Shown here in pieces: positions 1 through 12,380 of a DNA stretch of 64,000 nucleotides (positions are counted from its first letter, which is position 1; every line of letters begins with the position of its first letter). The translations under genes and the position numbers were made by a program. The notes under the pieces are model-generated. The model was not told the DNA's origin. It made no database searches and saw nothing but the letters and a program-made list of their open reading frames with translations. Source of the stretch: Wuchereria bancrofti (Eukaryota > Nematoda > Chromadorea > Rhabditida > Onchocercidae); the NCBI GenBank assembly GCA_005281725.1, contig SSBO01000003.1:3523824-3587823 (forward strand), written 5' to 3'.

Positions 1-1
1 T

Positions 2-2631
2 GATATTGTTGAGTACATCGAACAAGGCTTGTCAAGACCTCGGACACGTCGACAAATTATTCGACAAATGAAGATGCTTGGATTGAACACATTTGGTGCT
101 AGAGGTATGAGAAGGTAAGAAATTCAATTTTTTATGGAAAATCAATTCAACATATCTCGGTGAATAACAAGATTGAAGACAGGAGAGTTACAAAATTATA
201 GTATGTTGTTTCAATCAAATCGTTTTTTAAAGTATATCTTTCTTTAAAAAAAAATCAAATAATCAACTAAAACAAATTCCAAACAAAGTATTTTCCCAAA
301 GCGTTTTTTGAGCGTCATTTTCTGCAGATATATGGAGAGAAGAATGAAGTCATCAGTTTTTACACCAGAAATTGTCAACCAAATGCATAATCTTATTGAC
401 GAATTTAATTCAAAAACACCTTCTTCTCGACCAGGTTCGAAGGGGGACTATAAACAATTCTATTTTCCCCAAGTTTAAATGACTCTTCTCAAATCCATGA
501 TTTATGTAATCTGAACAAACTGTTATCGTATCTTTTTTTCTTTTTTTTTGTGGTATAAGATAACGAACACTGGAAGAATAGTATTACGGTTATGGAGGCT
601 TACAAGTGTCGCTGAGTTTTGTGAATTATTAAGTTAAAATATAACTGAATGTCACAAGTCGGAAAATATGAAATTAATCGGTATATGAGCATCTTTAACG
701 GATTACAAAAAAATGAAAAACTGAATATTATATATTTTTCATAGAACCATGTAACGTCTGCTTTTGAATTTCAAGAAGTTCTGAACATAATATCGGATCA
801 TTGCTTTTCAGATTTGGTTAATTTTATTCGTAGTAATTTGACGGAAAAGTACACGAGAGCAAAAATCATCAAGCAACTGCAATATGAGAATATACACTAC
901 GAACAACCACCAAGAAAGAGGTTTGTAAAGAATGGAATTATTTTCAGTGCTAATGGCACAAAAACATTTTTTTTTTTGCTTTTTTTCTGAAACACATTTT
1001 TGAAATTTTGACTTTATATTTTTTATTTGCAGTTAACTCATATAAATACATTTCAGTCTGTTGTGGGAGGAATAATGTAGTTTTGAGGGAGACTTATTTC
1101 AAAATAAGTATTTTATGATAACCCTTACAGGATAATGAGAAGCTTCCTGTTTTCCATTTAGATTGGTAGACAAGGAACTTTTGTGTAGCAGAACACTCGA
1201 AACAGAGAAATCATTGCATGAAATTTTTTCAAAGAAAATAAATTTTTGAGTCGAATAAAATATTTGAATCATTTCGTATAACTATCCTATCACTTATTAT
1301 GTTATATTTCCTGTTGATATTCTGCCTATTATTATATGTAAACCTCTTTGCTGCTACTACATTATTCTCATTCTACAATTAACCTTCTAATGTTAGATTT
1401 TGATATATGGAAACATGTATTATAAGATAAAATTAATTATGATAGTGCAGTAATTTAGGTATTCGAAGGCACCGCAAAAATTAATTGAACAGAGAGAATC
1501 AGGTAAAGAAGAGATTGATCAATTATTGGAAGGTCTGTCTTTTCTTTTGAACATATTTGCATTTATTTCTTTCCTTGCGACTTTATGTTATATATCTTAG
1601 TTTGATTACAATTTCAGGTTCAGATATGCTAGGATTTGACCATTCTCGTCAACGTAACGATGAATATGGAAAAAGGTAGTAAATGTCATATATATCATAA
1701 ACATTTGACAAAGAACTTTTCATCTTCAGCGATTTCTCCTTCCCTAATCTCATATCTGAAATTATAGATTTTTAAGACTCATTGTTTCATTTATCTTCAG
1801 AGAACTAAATAAAACAAACAAATCTATCACATGTTTTTCACCAGAAGTAAGTTTGTTCTCGTTTTTTTTTTTTTTTGCACTGCTATAAATTACCAGTATA
1901 TTACTTAATAGTTATATAACCACTGAGAATATTGGCACTAAAAATCCGCTTGTTAATGTGGACATAAAAGATTTGATCCTTTTCCGTGCAGAAAAATCGA
2001 TTGAATTATTTATTAGTTAATTGCTGAGATAGTGCTATTAGAAATTATTATCAAATATCAGTTCAACTGCTGATAGTAGTACAATAAATCATAACGAAAT
2101 GCATATCAAAATGTGGATTCCTTATAACTGCTCCAATATTGAGTTTTCTGGGAGTTTCTACAGACTTGCATTTTACTTATTAACTTGATTTTCAGGATGA
2201 TCTTAAATCCGCTGATGGTATTATCAGTTCAGATATTTTTGAATATGTGAGTCCCAGATCAAATGGAAATATGGGAGTTGACGAATTATTAACGACTTGT
2301 GAAACGAACAGTGTTATTACAAATAACAGCGATGATGAGGTTGATGCTATCTGAGTAATTTAAATTTTGAGTTAGTAGCCTTTTGAGGAACTTAAATTTT
2401 GGATAATACTGTACATTTGTAAAGGAAGCCACAAGTTAGTAATAGAGATTCAAATCAAGAATTATTTTAACTTCCCTTGACTAAGACACTGCTATCATTA
2501 CGTCTTTAAATCGAATTCAGGTCATACTCGGGAAACGGGAACGACCGATGGTTGTGTCCGATGAGGATGATAATAATACCACCTCAAAAAAGACTCGCAC
2601 AAAGCGGATTATCGAGAGTGATTCGGAATAA
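2..2631 (+). CDS. Timeless-like (TIM-1) replication-fork protein, C-terminal part
   Basis: Partial at the 5' side. Exons: 2-114, 328-434, 812-920, 1459-1532, 1618-1675, 1801-1846, 2196-2339, 2521-2631; phases close over 253 residues and end in TAA. The first segment reads DIVEYIEQGLSRPRTRRQII and continues QMKMLGL. A second segment, DLVNFIRSNLTEKYTRAKII, has the same charged-helix pattern. The rest is acidic and Ser/Lys-rich and ends in KRIIESDSE. Segments of the type 'I...L..PR.R..II..L..LGL' near an acidic tail fit the C-terminal region of Timeless/Timeout proteins, which with Tipin stabilise the replication fork and cohesion. This assignment is from memory of the family and is moderate; the Timeless N-terminal core lies outside the window. 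The donor after exon 7 (GAG|GTTGAT) is weak. An AATAAA lies at 2678-2683. Confidence 0.55.
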
Positions 2632-2677
2632 ATCTTGAAGTTACAAGTTCCGTTTTGCAAAACAAAGAATACTTTGA

Positions 2678-2683
2678 AATAAA
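2678..2683 (+). terminator. Polyadenylation signal of the Timeless-like gene
   Basis: AATAAA lies 46 bases after the TAA stop at 2629-2631, a normal distance for a nematode 3' end. Confidence 0.6.
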
Positions 2684-2845
2684 TGCTATATACTTACTAC
2701 CTTCATTTTTACAAATTCAAAAATTTTCATTTCACAAGTGACACAGACTATGTTCTATTGCAAATAACTTTTATTACTACCATTAAAACATCTCAGGATC
2801 ACTGCAGCATAGTAAACTAATAGCAGCAATCCGACTTCACGATCT

Positions 2846-3776
2846 TTATTGTCTTTGACTAGTCCACGGATACTTAAAGATTTGACGCCTGCTGAAACAA
2901 GTCCACCAATAAGTTCTATCTGTGAAACTCAATTACGACTATTTCAGTTCATGCTCTTTAGCTGTAGGCCTTTCACACTGCCTCGCGATTCTCACTGTTC
3001 CGCTCTTCAACCTTAATCCTTCCATTCACCTTTATTCCATTTTGTAGTTTGAGTTTCGCTTTTTAACATTATTTTCTAACAATATGCAGGAAGAAAAACA
3101 TGTTAGAAGCAACCAGTTTACTTTCCCCATGCAAATTTAAATGGAATTCTACAAAACAAACAATTTAAATTGTGGGTCAATTTTGAACACCGTACATCCG
3201 CAATCATCATCACCATATACAAGCACATAATACTTGACCACAAAAGATGAATGAATCTCTGGAGAAAAATCTGCTGGACAAAAGAGTTTTCCACTTACAA
3301 AACTGGGAGTGACGAGGAGGAAAAGAGCTTTCTTCATATATGCTGTATGATGAACAAAAACAATTGCAATGATGAAAATAGGGACGGAGGCCTTCCAAAT
3401 CGAAAGGCATACATGTAATTATCAAGTTTGACAAATTTGGTTTAAGCAAATGTGGGTTATCACTAAAACAAAACTTCAGAAAAAGAAATGTAAATTACAC
3501 GAGTGAAGAAACAACAATTATGAATGCTTATTAAAGCTTAACATTACGTTTAAAAACGAGAGGAGAACTCGAACCATTTTCGCATAAAAGAAAATATTGC
3601 AGTATTCCCGAACTATAATTCTTCTACCATTTATTTTCAGGACAGATTCTGGGAACATAAGAAGGACACAGAATCGATGAAATAAAGAAATGATAAAGGA
3701 TGCTGTAATTGTTGGCATTTTACTGTTGTGTGTTCAATAGCAATACGATATGAAGTCTTATCTTGAATGAACGCAT
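2846..3776 (-). CDS. Tentative small secreted Cys-rich protein (103 aa)
   Basis: Hand-built model, not recognised as any family. Exons in transcript order: 3724-3776, 3628-3648 (a 21-base microexon), 3299-3462, 2846-2919; phases 2, 2, 1 close to 312 bases. The ATG follows a CAG acceptor by one base, as at a trans-splice site. Residues 1-18 (MRSFKIRLHIVLLLNTQQ) look like a signal peptide, followed by ICPENKC and a Cys-rich middle with HHCNCFC. The end is aromatic (RTYWWTCF) and basic. Acceptors before exons 2 and 3 have good pyrimidine tracts, and the donor of exon 3 is GTAAGT. AATAAA on the minus strand at 2770-2775 would close the transcript. It sits downstream of the Y-box gene on the same strand, so it could be its operon partner. 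Weakness: frame 3149-3420 is also open, and exon 3 could read through to a stop at 3210. Confidence 0.35.
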
Positions 3777-4294
3777 ACTGCTCGCAACAATTCAACCAGA
3801 ATTTTGAGTGGATGCATCGGATTATGAAATTAAAGAAAAAACTTTGTAATATTAAGAAAAACATGATATCCTGGCTATGTTAATTTTAGCTTGATAAAAA
3901 TGGAACATTTTCCTAAGCATCTACACCAATGATACACAAGCAAGGTCGTCCATAACAAGAAGTTGACGGTGGTCGAGTACTGATGCGATACTTACAAAGT
4001 AAACAAACAATTGCCAGCTCGAAGCATACATGAGAAAAAATGATTTACTTGAAGAGATGACTACAAAACAATGAGGGATTTTCCTGGCAAAAGATGAAGC
4101 AGATGTCACTCATTCAGACAACAGGACTGAGCTTCATGACAAATTGATGATAGTTGGGGAAAGCACAATAGGTTAAGTTTTCAGCTGAAAAGCAAATTAT
4201 TGAAAGCTAAAATGACCAGTCAGATTTTAGTGCAGACTTCCAAAATTTTCTAAAAGTTTTTTAAAACTTCAAGCGTAAAATGTCCAGTAGAAAC

Positions 4295-4300
4295 TTTATT
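4295..4300 (-). terminator. Polyadenylation signal of the Y-box gene
   Basis: TTTATT on the plus strand (AATAAA on the minus strand) about 140 bases beyond the stop codon at 4441-4443. Confidence 0.5.
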
Positions 4301-4440
4301 ACCAAGTAAATCAATTAAAAAATGCTAATGAAACATAACTACGGATTCAATGTAATAACTATGACAATGTATTCCGTGGCTAACTTCATCTTCTGAATTT
4401 GACCTAAAAAGAGTACTCTAAATCCATATACCTGAGTAAC

Positions 4441-5976
4441 TTATTGTTCAGACGGCTTCATATCTCCAATTGGACGTTCATTTTCTTTGCTCTCACCGTC
4501 AGAAGTTAGATGAATATTGTTTCCGATTTCACCATTCATGACATCAACGTTGCGGGCCCCTCGACGACCCCTGCCTGAAATTTACAGATCGGGCGATTTT
4601 AATTTACACTTTCCAGAAAGTTCCCGATAATTCAGATAAGCAAAGCAAATTAATTCGTACCACCACGACCACGTCCGCGGCCACCTTTCCGCGCAACATT
4701 TTCACCACTTAATTGGTCCTCCGTTGTAGCCTCCTGATGATCTCCTTCCGATGCACGGCGACGCTGTCCACCACGACCACGTCCTCGCCCACGACTACGG
4801 CCACGTCCGCGGCCACGGAATCCTCCACGCCCGCGTCTTCCTCCCTAAAATCGCATTTCACTTTAAACAGAAAACGTGAGTATTTACCAATCAATAGGTC
4901 AAAATCACATGTTCATATTCTGCAGCCTTTTCGTGCACACATAACATAAAAGAGCATCTATTTAGAATTCCTCACATCTTCATTATCGCCACTTTCACCA
5001 TCAGCTCTATCACCTTCAGAGTTCGCACGTCTCGCTCCACCTCTCCCCGGACGATAAGCACCATAATAGAAACGTCGGCGATAAGCTCGTCCTCTTCCTC
5101 GCATATCGCTTTTATCAACTGCATATCTCGAACCTTCCACGTTACTACCATTCGGACCAGTTACATTCGCTGCTTCTGGGCCTTTTTGTCCCTCCACGAC
5201 ATCGAACTCCACCTAAAAAACCTCAATTTCAAGTACCACCTCAATTCAATTTTCAAGTACCTCACTCCACCTCAATTCAAGTAAATAAAACTAACTTTTT
5301 CACCATCGCCTAGTGATCTCAAATACTTGTTTGGATTGTTCTTTGTGACAGCCGTTTGATGAACGAAGATGTCATCGCCTGTATCAGCGCGGTTTATGAA
5401 CCCATAGCCGTTCTTGACGTTGAACCTGAAAAAAGTCCTATATAAATACAGTACTGCACCAATCATTACAGCTCTATATTACCCATCACAGAATCAATCC
5501 GTCCAATCCAATTTTTCAGCATAGAAGACCGGTGCCAATGGCAATTCATACTGTTTCACCCGTCACATAAAAAGTTAAAATTGTAGGATTTCTTTAAGAG
5601 TAATGCTGTTTATGACATAGCCTCAACAACGATATCATTGTTAACCAGTGTCTTAATCTCAAATTCCAACACGTCAAGACACACTTACCACTTAACGGTG
5701 CCCTGTATGTGACGTGCAACGATTTTCTTGCCGTCAATGTGGTTTTCGTCATTCAAGGGCGTTTCAGTCTTTGATTGCTCGTAATGGCCCTCCGGCTTCT
5801 GCAAAATAATTGCTCTGCGTAGGCTCACTTGAAAACATTTGAATTATAACTTTGTCGATTAAATTCTGACTAAATCGGAACGAGTAAACAAACAATATTT
5901 CTTCGTTCTTTTTTCTCAAATTCTTCAACGTCCTTTTATTAAATTGAAAATTGCTTACGTTGTTGGTTTCAGCCAT
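4441..5976 (-). CDS. Y-box / cold-shock-domain RNA-binding protein (CEY type, 270 aa)
   Basis: Binds RNA, packaging and stabilising mRNA in cytoplasmic RNPs. Exons: 5959-5976, 5689-5798, 5296-5425, 4976-5212, 4661-4844, 4441-4574; they sum to exactly 271 codons. The cold-shock domain spans about residues 36-110. It holds GTVKWFN, the RNP1 motif NGYGFI (48-53), the RNP2 motif DIFVH (61-65) and the Y-box signature [11 protein letters not shown] across the exon 3/4 junction. The tail from about 123 is Arg/Gly-rich (RGRG and RGG-like runs, residues 156-219), alternating with acidic patches, then a short acidic C-terminus. This layout matches the nematode CEY proteins; which paralogue cannot be told. 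The first exon is only 18 bases (MAETNN). The donor GAT|GTGAGG of exon 4 was chosen because it keeps the RGG tail in frame. Confidence 0.94.
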
Positions 5977-6587
5977 TTCAGATGGTACGGCTTGCGGTGG
6001 TTATTGCACCAGATCTTCTTGTTTAAGCGGCTAAAAGACTTTAAATAATTAACTTCTCTGAAGCTTACTTAAATTACATTTTTTTTCCTTGAATTCATAA
6101 ATATGACAAGAATATATGTTTTTCGATATATGTTTGATGATAGTTTTCCATTACTATATTAATTTAGAAATTAACCGAACATGTTATACAATGAATTCTA
6201 TGATAACTGACACGAAAAAAAAAAAAAAGAAAATCGCCCAAACTAAAATCCAACTATCCAACTAGCCGTCTATATATACGTGTATATTGAATGAAGCGAA
6301 CTCTCTTTAGACCAAAAATCACACAACTCTCTCCGCTTTAACTTCCTCTTTACCCTTTACATTTCACCACCCATCCTTCATCCCCCTCGTCCTTCCTTTC
6401 CTCCCTCTCAATCGATTTCATGTAAACCAATCATTGGGGGGAAAAAACGCAGCCCGTATGGCATTTCATGGCTTCGGTCATTTCAATTTAAATTAAAATT
6501 GTTGGAAATTTCTGGATTATCGCTTCGAGTATATATATATGATAACGCTAAGGTGTATAAACGGATTGTGCTCATTAGTACTAATTT

Positions 6588-6712
6588 TATAATTATTATT
6601 ATCATCATACCTATGTACGGCATTTTATTATCATTATCATCCCTTGTCATTATCATTATTATTGCCATTATTATTACTATTGTTATTCTCATTATTATTG
6701 TTGATTATTATC
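6588..6712. repeat. Degenerate ATT/ATC trinucleotide tract
   Basis: Run of ATT, ATC and TTA triplets. It creates long but meaningless Ile-rich open frames on both strands. Confidence 0.8.
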
Positions 6713-8576
6713 CCTCCTATTTCATCTTTTTTCCTCTTTTCATTAACCTAGTACTACTATTATATACTACTACTATATACTACCCTAAATTTTCTCTCCA
6801 TTTCTTCCTCTGAATCAATTTAAATGAAATCCTAGACAGTAGTATCTTTTACTGTCTAGTAACTGTTTATTGCATCCTTTAACTCTATACTAAATTATGC
6901 TATCCTATTTCCAACTGTCATTTTAACATTTCCTTTATTGTCCCGCTTGTCAATCCATTCCCTATAATCGGTAAACAATTGCTGCTTCTCAGTAACCTTA
7001 TCTATCACAAATCTGATTTTCGGTCGTAATGACTGACATATTAAAACTGGTTATTTAATCATCTCATTAACATTCACTGTTATCATTAATGTCACATTTA
7101 TTGTTATCAATCGATACTCCCCTAATTCTGCCATATCCTATCAATCTTAATAAATACAGGAAGATACTCATATCACCTCTCACATGGGCTAATTAAGAAA
7201 TCAGTTGTCAGTACAACTGAAATTTTTGATGAAAAATTTAAATTTCAAATGCACAGTTTAGACAAAGCAAGTAAACTTCCATGTCACTCCCTTTCAAAGT
7301 TGTGGTCACTAGAGCTAAGCTAAGATTAAACTCTTAGATATAGATGAAAAATGTGTTTAAATGAAGTGATAATTTCAACTTAATCGTAAATAAGGATGAA
7401 AAAAAAAATATTTAAAATGCAATGAAATAAATGACTGTTCAGTTTCGAAATCTCATCTAATGTTTACACATAAAGAGCATTTTCGTTAGTTTAAAGTTCC
7501 TATCACAAATAATTAAAATTGTTTAGTTAGCTGTTCAAAACGAAAGAAGGATCTTCCAAGTTGCATTAAATAAGTTATTTTGTATTTCGAAAATGCAAAT
7601 CAAAAATAATCAATGAAATTTAATGGATGCATTGATATTTTTCTTTTTCTTTTTTGCAATTTATTAAGTTATAGAAAAAAAAATCAGTAAAAAATGCGCA
7701 TAAGACTATTTGGCCTGAAATTACGTACTGAAATATTAATTTTTCATGAAATGTTCCTAAAAAATACTAATTTTAGAGCATATATACAAGAAGAGCAAAG
7801 AAAAAGAATTTCCAAGAGATTGTAACATTTAGTACAAACAGTTGATGAATCAGAATTTTCTAACTTTCCCTCAAAATTTACAATTTTCTGCAAATTGAAA
7901 AAAATCTTTTCATTGGCTTCCTTTCTTGTAAGAATGAAACTTTTGAAAATTAAAAGAAAATTACAAATTCATTCGACCGTTAATATGTTTTCTAAGAGAC
8001 GTATTTACTATCATTTTCGAAGACGAAAAATTCACTGCAAAATAAGTGAACGATATTATTTGTTTTTGATATTTCTAATTATCAATAAATGAAGTGGGTA
8101 ATTTTAAAATTTTCCCATTCCCATCTTAAAATCCAATTTCCCATCACACAAATTTAACTTAAAAAATATCAGAAATAAACAATTCTCTAAAAAATTTAGC
8201 TTCATTTGAACGATTTAAGCAGCACTTCTAATATCCATTAAAACTTATTAATTTTCAATATCAATATTGTTGAGTGTTGCTTATTGAAATAATATGAAAT
8301 TATTAGATGAATAGAAAGAAAAAATGCATAATTTGTTTATTTCAACTATATCTATCATATTTAATATAAATATAAATAATGTTTACTAATAAATGATAAT
8401 TTCAAATAATATAATTCATAAATAAGTAATTTATAATTATTCCAGTTCATCTCAAATTGAGAAGCAAAAAATAACTAAAGCATCGGAAAAATCGCTTTGC
8501 TATTCAGAGTACCATACCATCTGCTTGTTACAATTCACTGCCAGTGAACGATTCTGTAGGTGTCTATGTGTTTCCG

Positions 8577-8632
8577 TTCGTCTGTCTGTCTGTTTGTCTG
8601 TATGTATGTGTGTGTGTGTGTGTATGTGTATG
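8577..8632. repeat. TCTG / TG microsatellite
   Basis: Repeated TCTG passing into TATG and (TG)n. Confidence 0.85.
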
Positions 8633-8660
8633 TCATGTTTGTATCTGTTCAAAATGGAAC

Positions 8661-8710
8661 GGAAGGAGGGAAAAGAAGAGGAAGAAGAGGAGGAAGAAGA
8701 AGAGGAAAAG
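8661..8710. repeat. GAA/GGA purine-rich repeat
   Basis: Irregular GAA and GGA triplets, all purine on the plus strand. With the preceding TG repeat it accounts for the overlapping Glu-, Arg- and Ser-rich open frames here. Confidence 0.8.
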
Positions 8711-10207
8711 TGTTCGGAATGGAAAAACAATTCAAATGTATTAAAGGTCAAATATGAATTAGCCAAATAATCCCTTAAAATTACTCTTTTTTACTGCTCT
8801 CTGTAGGAAATATCGAAGAAGCAAAAGACACTTTAATAAATTTAATAAGAGAGGGGAAAAGATAAGATGAAATGTTTAAAAAAAGGAGTAGAAAAGAGAA
8901 GTGATTTTGCACAGCTTTAAATTATATATAAAGTATGAGAAAGATAAAGAGGTAAATTCTTCCTTATTACTTTTTACTAATATTTACCAATCAAACTATT
9001 ATCATATCATTTGTTCTACATAAGATATTTGTCATTATCATTTGCATTTTAAAGCTTTTTTTCTTTACTATCATTCATTATTTAAGCGCAAATATCCGCC
9101 TATTTTTTCTTTTTTAACTTCAATTAATCACTGAATAGATGAGTATATATATATATATATGTATTGGTATGTTCGTGTTTAGTTGTTTAATATTCACTGG
9201 AAATTTATTTCTGATTTAACAAAAAAAAGGAAAGAAAAATTGTCGGAATAATTTCATATATAATTTAGACTTAACAGAGTTAGTCATTTTTTCATTTTTT
9301 TTTTTTGAAAATACATTATAATGGCGAAGAAGGAAGAAGAGAGAAGGAAGGTGAATGAAGAAAAAAGTAAGCAGGGAAAAAAAAGAAAAATGAAAAGAGC
9401 AAGCAATAAATGACTAAAAATGAAGCAAAAATTTAAACAATAATAAATTTTTGTGTGGAAAAAAGCAAAGAGTGATGAGGCGTTATTTTCAAGAATAAAA
9501 AAAATCACAAAGAATTTAAAATAAATTGGATTGAAAATAAAAAAAAAAGATTTGAAAACGATTTTTGAATATATGTGGAAGAGATGAGGAATGAACAGAT
9601 AGAGGGGAAGCAAAAGAGGGGAGTGAAAGAGAAAGAGAAAATGTCAAATGGTTTTTGCATAATTTGATAAATGTCTTTTTTCTCCAATTTTGTTTTTTTT
9701 TTCATCTATAAAAGATATTTTTATGCTTTTTTTAGAAAAAATCTGCTTTCTTTTTTTGTGCAACACATTTTGCCCAAACCGCCCGAATAATACATTTTAA
9801 TATTCCTGAGAGATTAAGAGAGGAAATTCTCGAGATTTACTGGTAAATGAGAAGGAAAGGAATAAATGGTTCAAAGATTCCGAATAATATGAAAGTTATA
9901 TTTGACATACTTTTTTTAACTCCTCAAGTTTGCTTTGCAAAAGAATGAATGTTCTGTTTTATTTTCCTCTTTTTTCTTTTTTTTTTTGAAAAATTTCACT
10001 TCCATCAATCAATATTAGTAATTTATAATGATTGTATTATATGTTATTTTAGTATATATAATAAAGTTTTTGCTATTCTTTAGTTGTTGTATTCATAAGG
10101 AAAGTTCTAAAATTTATCTAAAAAAACATTTGCAGTAATTAGCTAAAAAAGAAAAAAAATTTGGTGGTATTATTATTATTATAACAGAAATTCTACAAGT
10201 CAAAATA

Positions 10208-10601
<394 letters not shown>

Positions 10602-11780
10602 GTAATTATGGAAAGGAATGAAAAAAGTAAAAATTGTATTGAAATAAGTTAGGAAATAAGATTGAATAGAAATTATTTCTTTTCTCATAACTGTTTCTTC
10701 TAATTAATCATATTTATAGGGATTAATTAGTTAAGCAGCACTTGTTTTATTCATTTTTGGATTGGTCAAATTTCCGATTTGCAAATGCTTGTTAGCTAGA
10801 AAATACCGATTATTCCGGTGATATTCCAGTTCCAGAAAAGAGGATGGTTTTATTTTTCGGTAGAGAAAACAAACGTGCAAAGAAAATGAGCAAACATCGA
10901 ATTGTTGTAGCATAAAAATTCGGGTAGACCAAAAGTAAAAATAAAGCAAAATGAAAAAACAAATAAACGATTATTATAATCCGTTCAGGAATAAAATAGA
11001 GCAGAGTAGAACAGAATAGAAAAGAGTAGAATAGAACGGGAACATTTGAAAACGAAATGAGTGCAATCAATACTTTAGCGCTTCTTTTTTATATTAGTAA
11101 CAATCATTTCACTTGAAATCACCACTTTCTCCCCTTTATTGCCCGTATTCTTCTTTATATCAGTAATCATTAAGGAATTCTGGATGATTGAAATTCTTTT
11201 CCGAAAGATTCCGTGTAAATTTGAAATAAAGAATAAAGATTTTTCTTTTGATTCGGAATAAGTTATACATAGGTTCTGTAGCTGGTAATTTTTATTCTTA
11301 TTTAAAATTGCACAAATCTTAAGTTATTCAAAATTGCTTCCTTATTCCGGATATGTTCTCATTTTACTATCTCTTTTTTTCTGTTTTATTCTTTTCCATA
11401 ATGCAAAGAATACTGTTAAACAAAATAAAAAAAAAAAATGGAGGAGATTATACTTAAAAAGGAAAGTAATTGAATTGAACTAAAGTCATTCCTTTTTTTT
11501 CTAACGAATATGATATATTAAAATTTTATTTCAGAAAATTTCCGCTCTTCTTTCAGATAGCATAAATAATGTGTAAATGATATAACAACATTTAAGAAAA
11601 AAAAGTTCTTAAAATATTTTTTAAAAAAATTACCTCAGATTTAAGTGAAATTGAATGTGATTTATTCTCAACGATTTCTAAATGTCAATGACAGATATAC
11701 CAGTATGCTGATTGATTTATTAATGGAGAAAAAAACGAAGAAAGCGGAAGTGTTGTACAGAGTGAAAAAGATATACACTG

Positions 11781-11868
11781 TATGATCAATTGACCTTAGA
11801 ATTTCTTGACCCTAACAAATATTTTATGATCAATTGACCTTAGAATTTTTTAATCCGAACAAATAATT
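11781..11868. repeat. Two-copy 44-bp tandem duplication
   Basis: Both copies begin TATGATCAATTGACCTTAGA and diverge towards their ends; starts are at 11781 and 11825. Confidence 0.75.
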
Positions 11869-12164
11869 CTTCACACGACCAAAACTAAAATTGATAATTT
11901 ATATATTATTGCCTACATTTTTTCCGGTATACTTTTTTAACGAATAAATGATTTAATTCAATTAAACAGTTCATTTTAATCATTAATATTTATTACATTA
12001 GCTGGTTGAAATATTCTTTTATATTTAATTTAAAAAAAAATTCACTAAAAATTTGTTATATCTTACTACATACCTTTCACAAATTAATCTCTTCCACCTT
12101 ATTTTTCACTTTTTTTTTGTTTCAAGGAATATTATTTAAGCAGTGATAAATTGAAAGTGTGTGT

Positions 12165-12380
12165 AGAGAAATAATAAAAGTTTGAATAACTGTTGATAAT
12201 AACAACGGTAGCAACGATAATAATGATAATGTTAATTGTAACAACTAGTATTTGGAAAATGATAAATGATAAAAATGCTTATAAAGAAATAATAAAAGCT
12301 TCAGGAACTACTGATAATAACAATGATAGTAACATGATAATAATGATAATATTAATTACAATAACGTAGTAAGACTAGTA
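12165..12380. repeat. Diverged two-copy duplication of about 118 bp
   Basis: AGAAATAATAAAAG followed by GATAATAACAA and GATAATAATGATAAT recurs in the same order about 118 bases later. Confidence 0.6.

Noticed and set aside
6483..6813. Long Ile/Met-rich open frames on both strands
   Set aside because: They result from ATT/ATC/TTA triplet repeats; there is no start context, splice structure or domain.
8500..8770. Four overlapping open frames on both strands rich in Ser, Glu, Arg, Val and Cys
   Set aside because: They are six-frame shadows of the TG and GAA/GGA microsatellites.
9284..9705. Phe/Leu-rich minus-strand open frames resembling membrane proteins
   Set aside because: Composition is fully explained by poly-A and AAG runs on the plus strand; no flanking exons.
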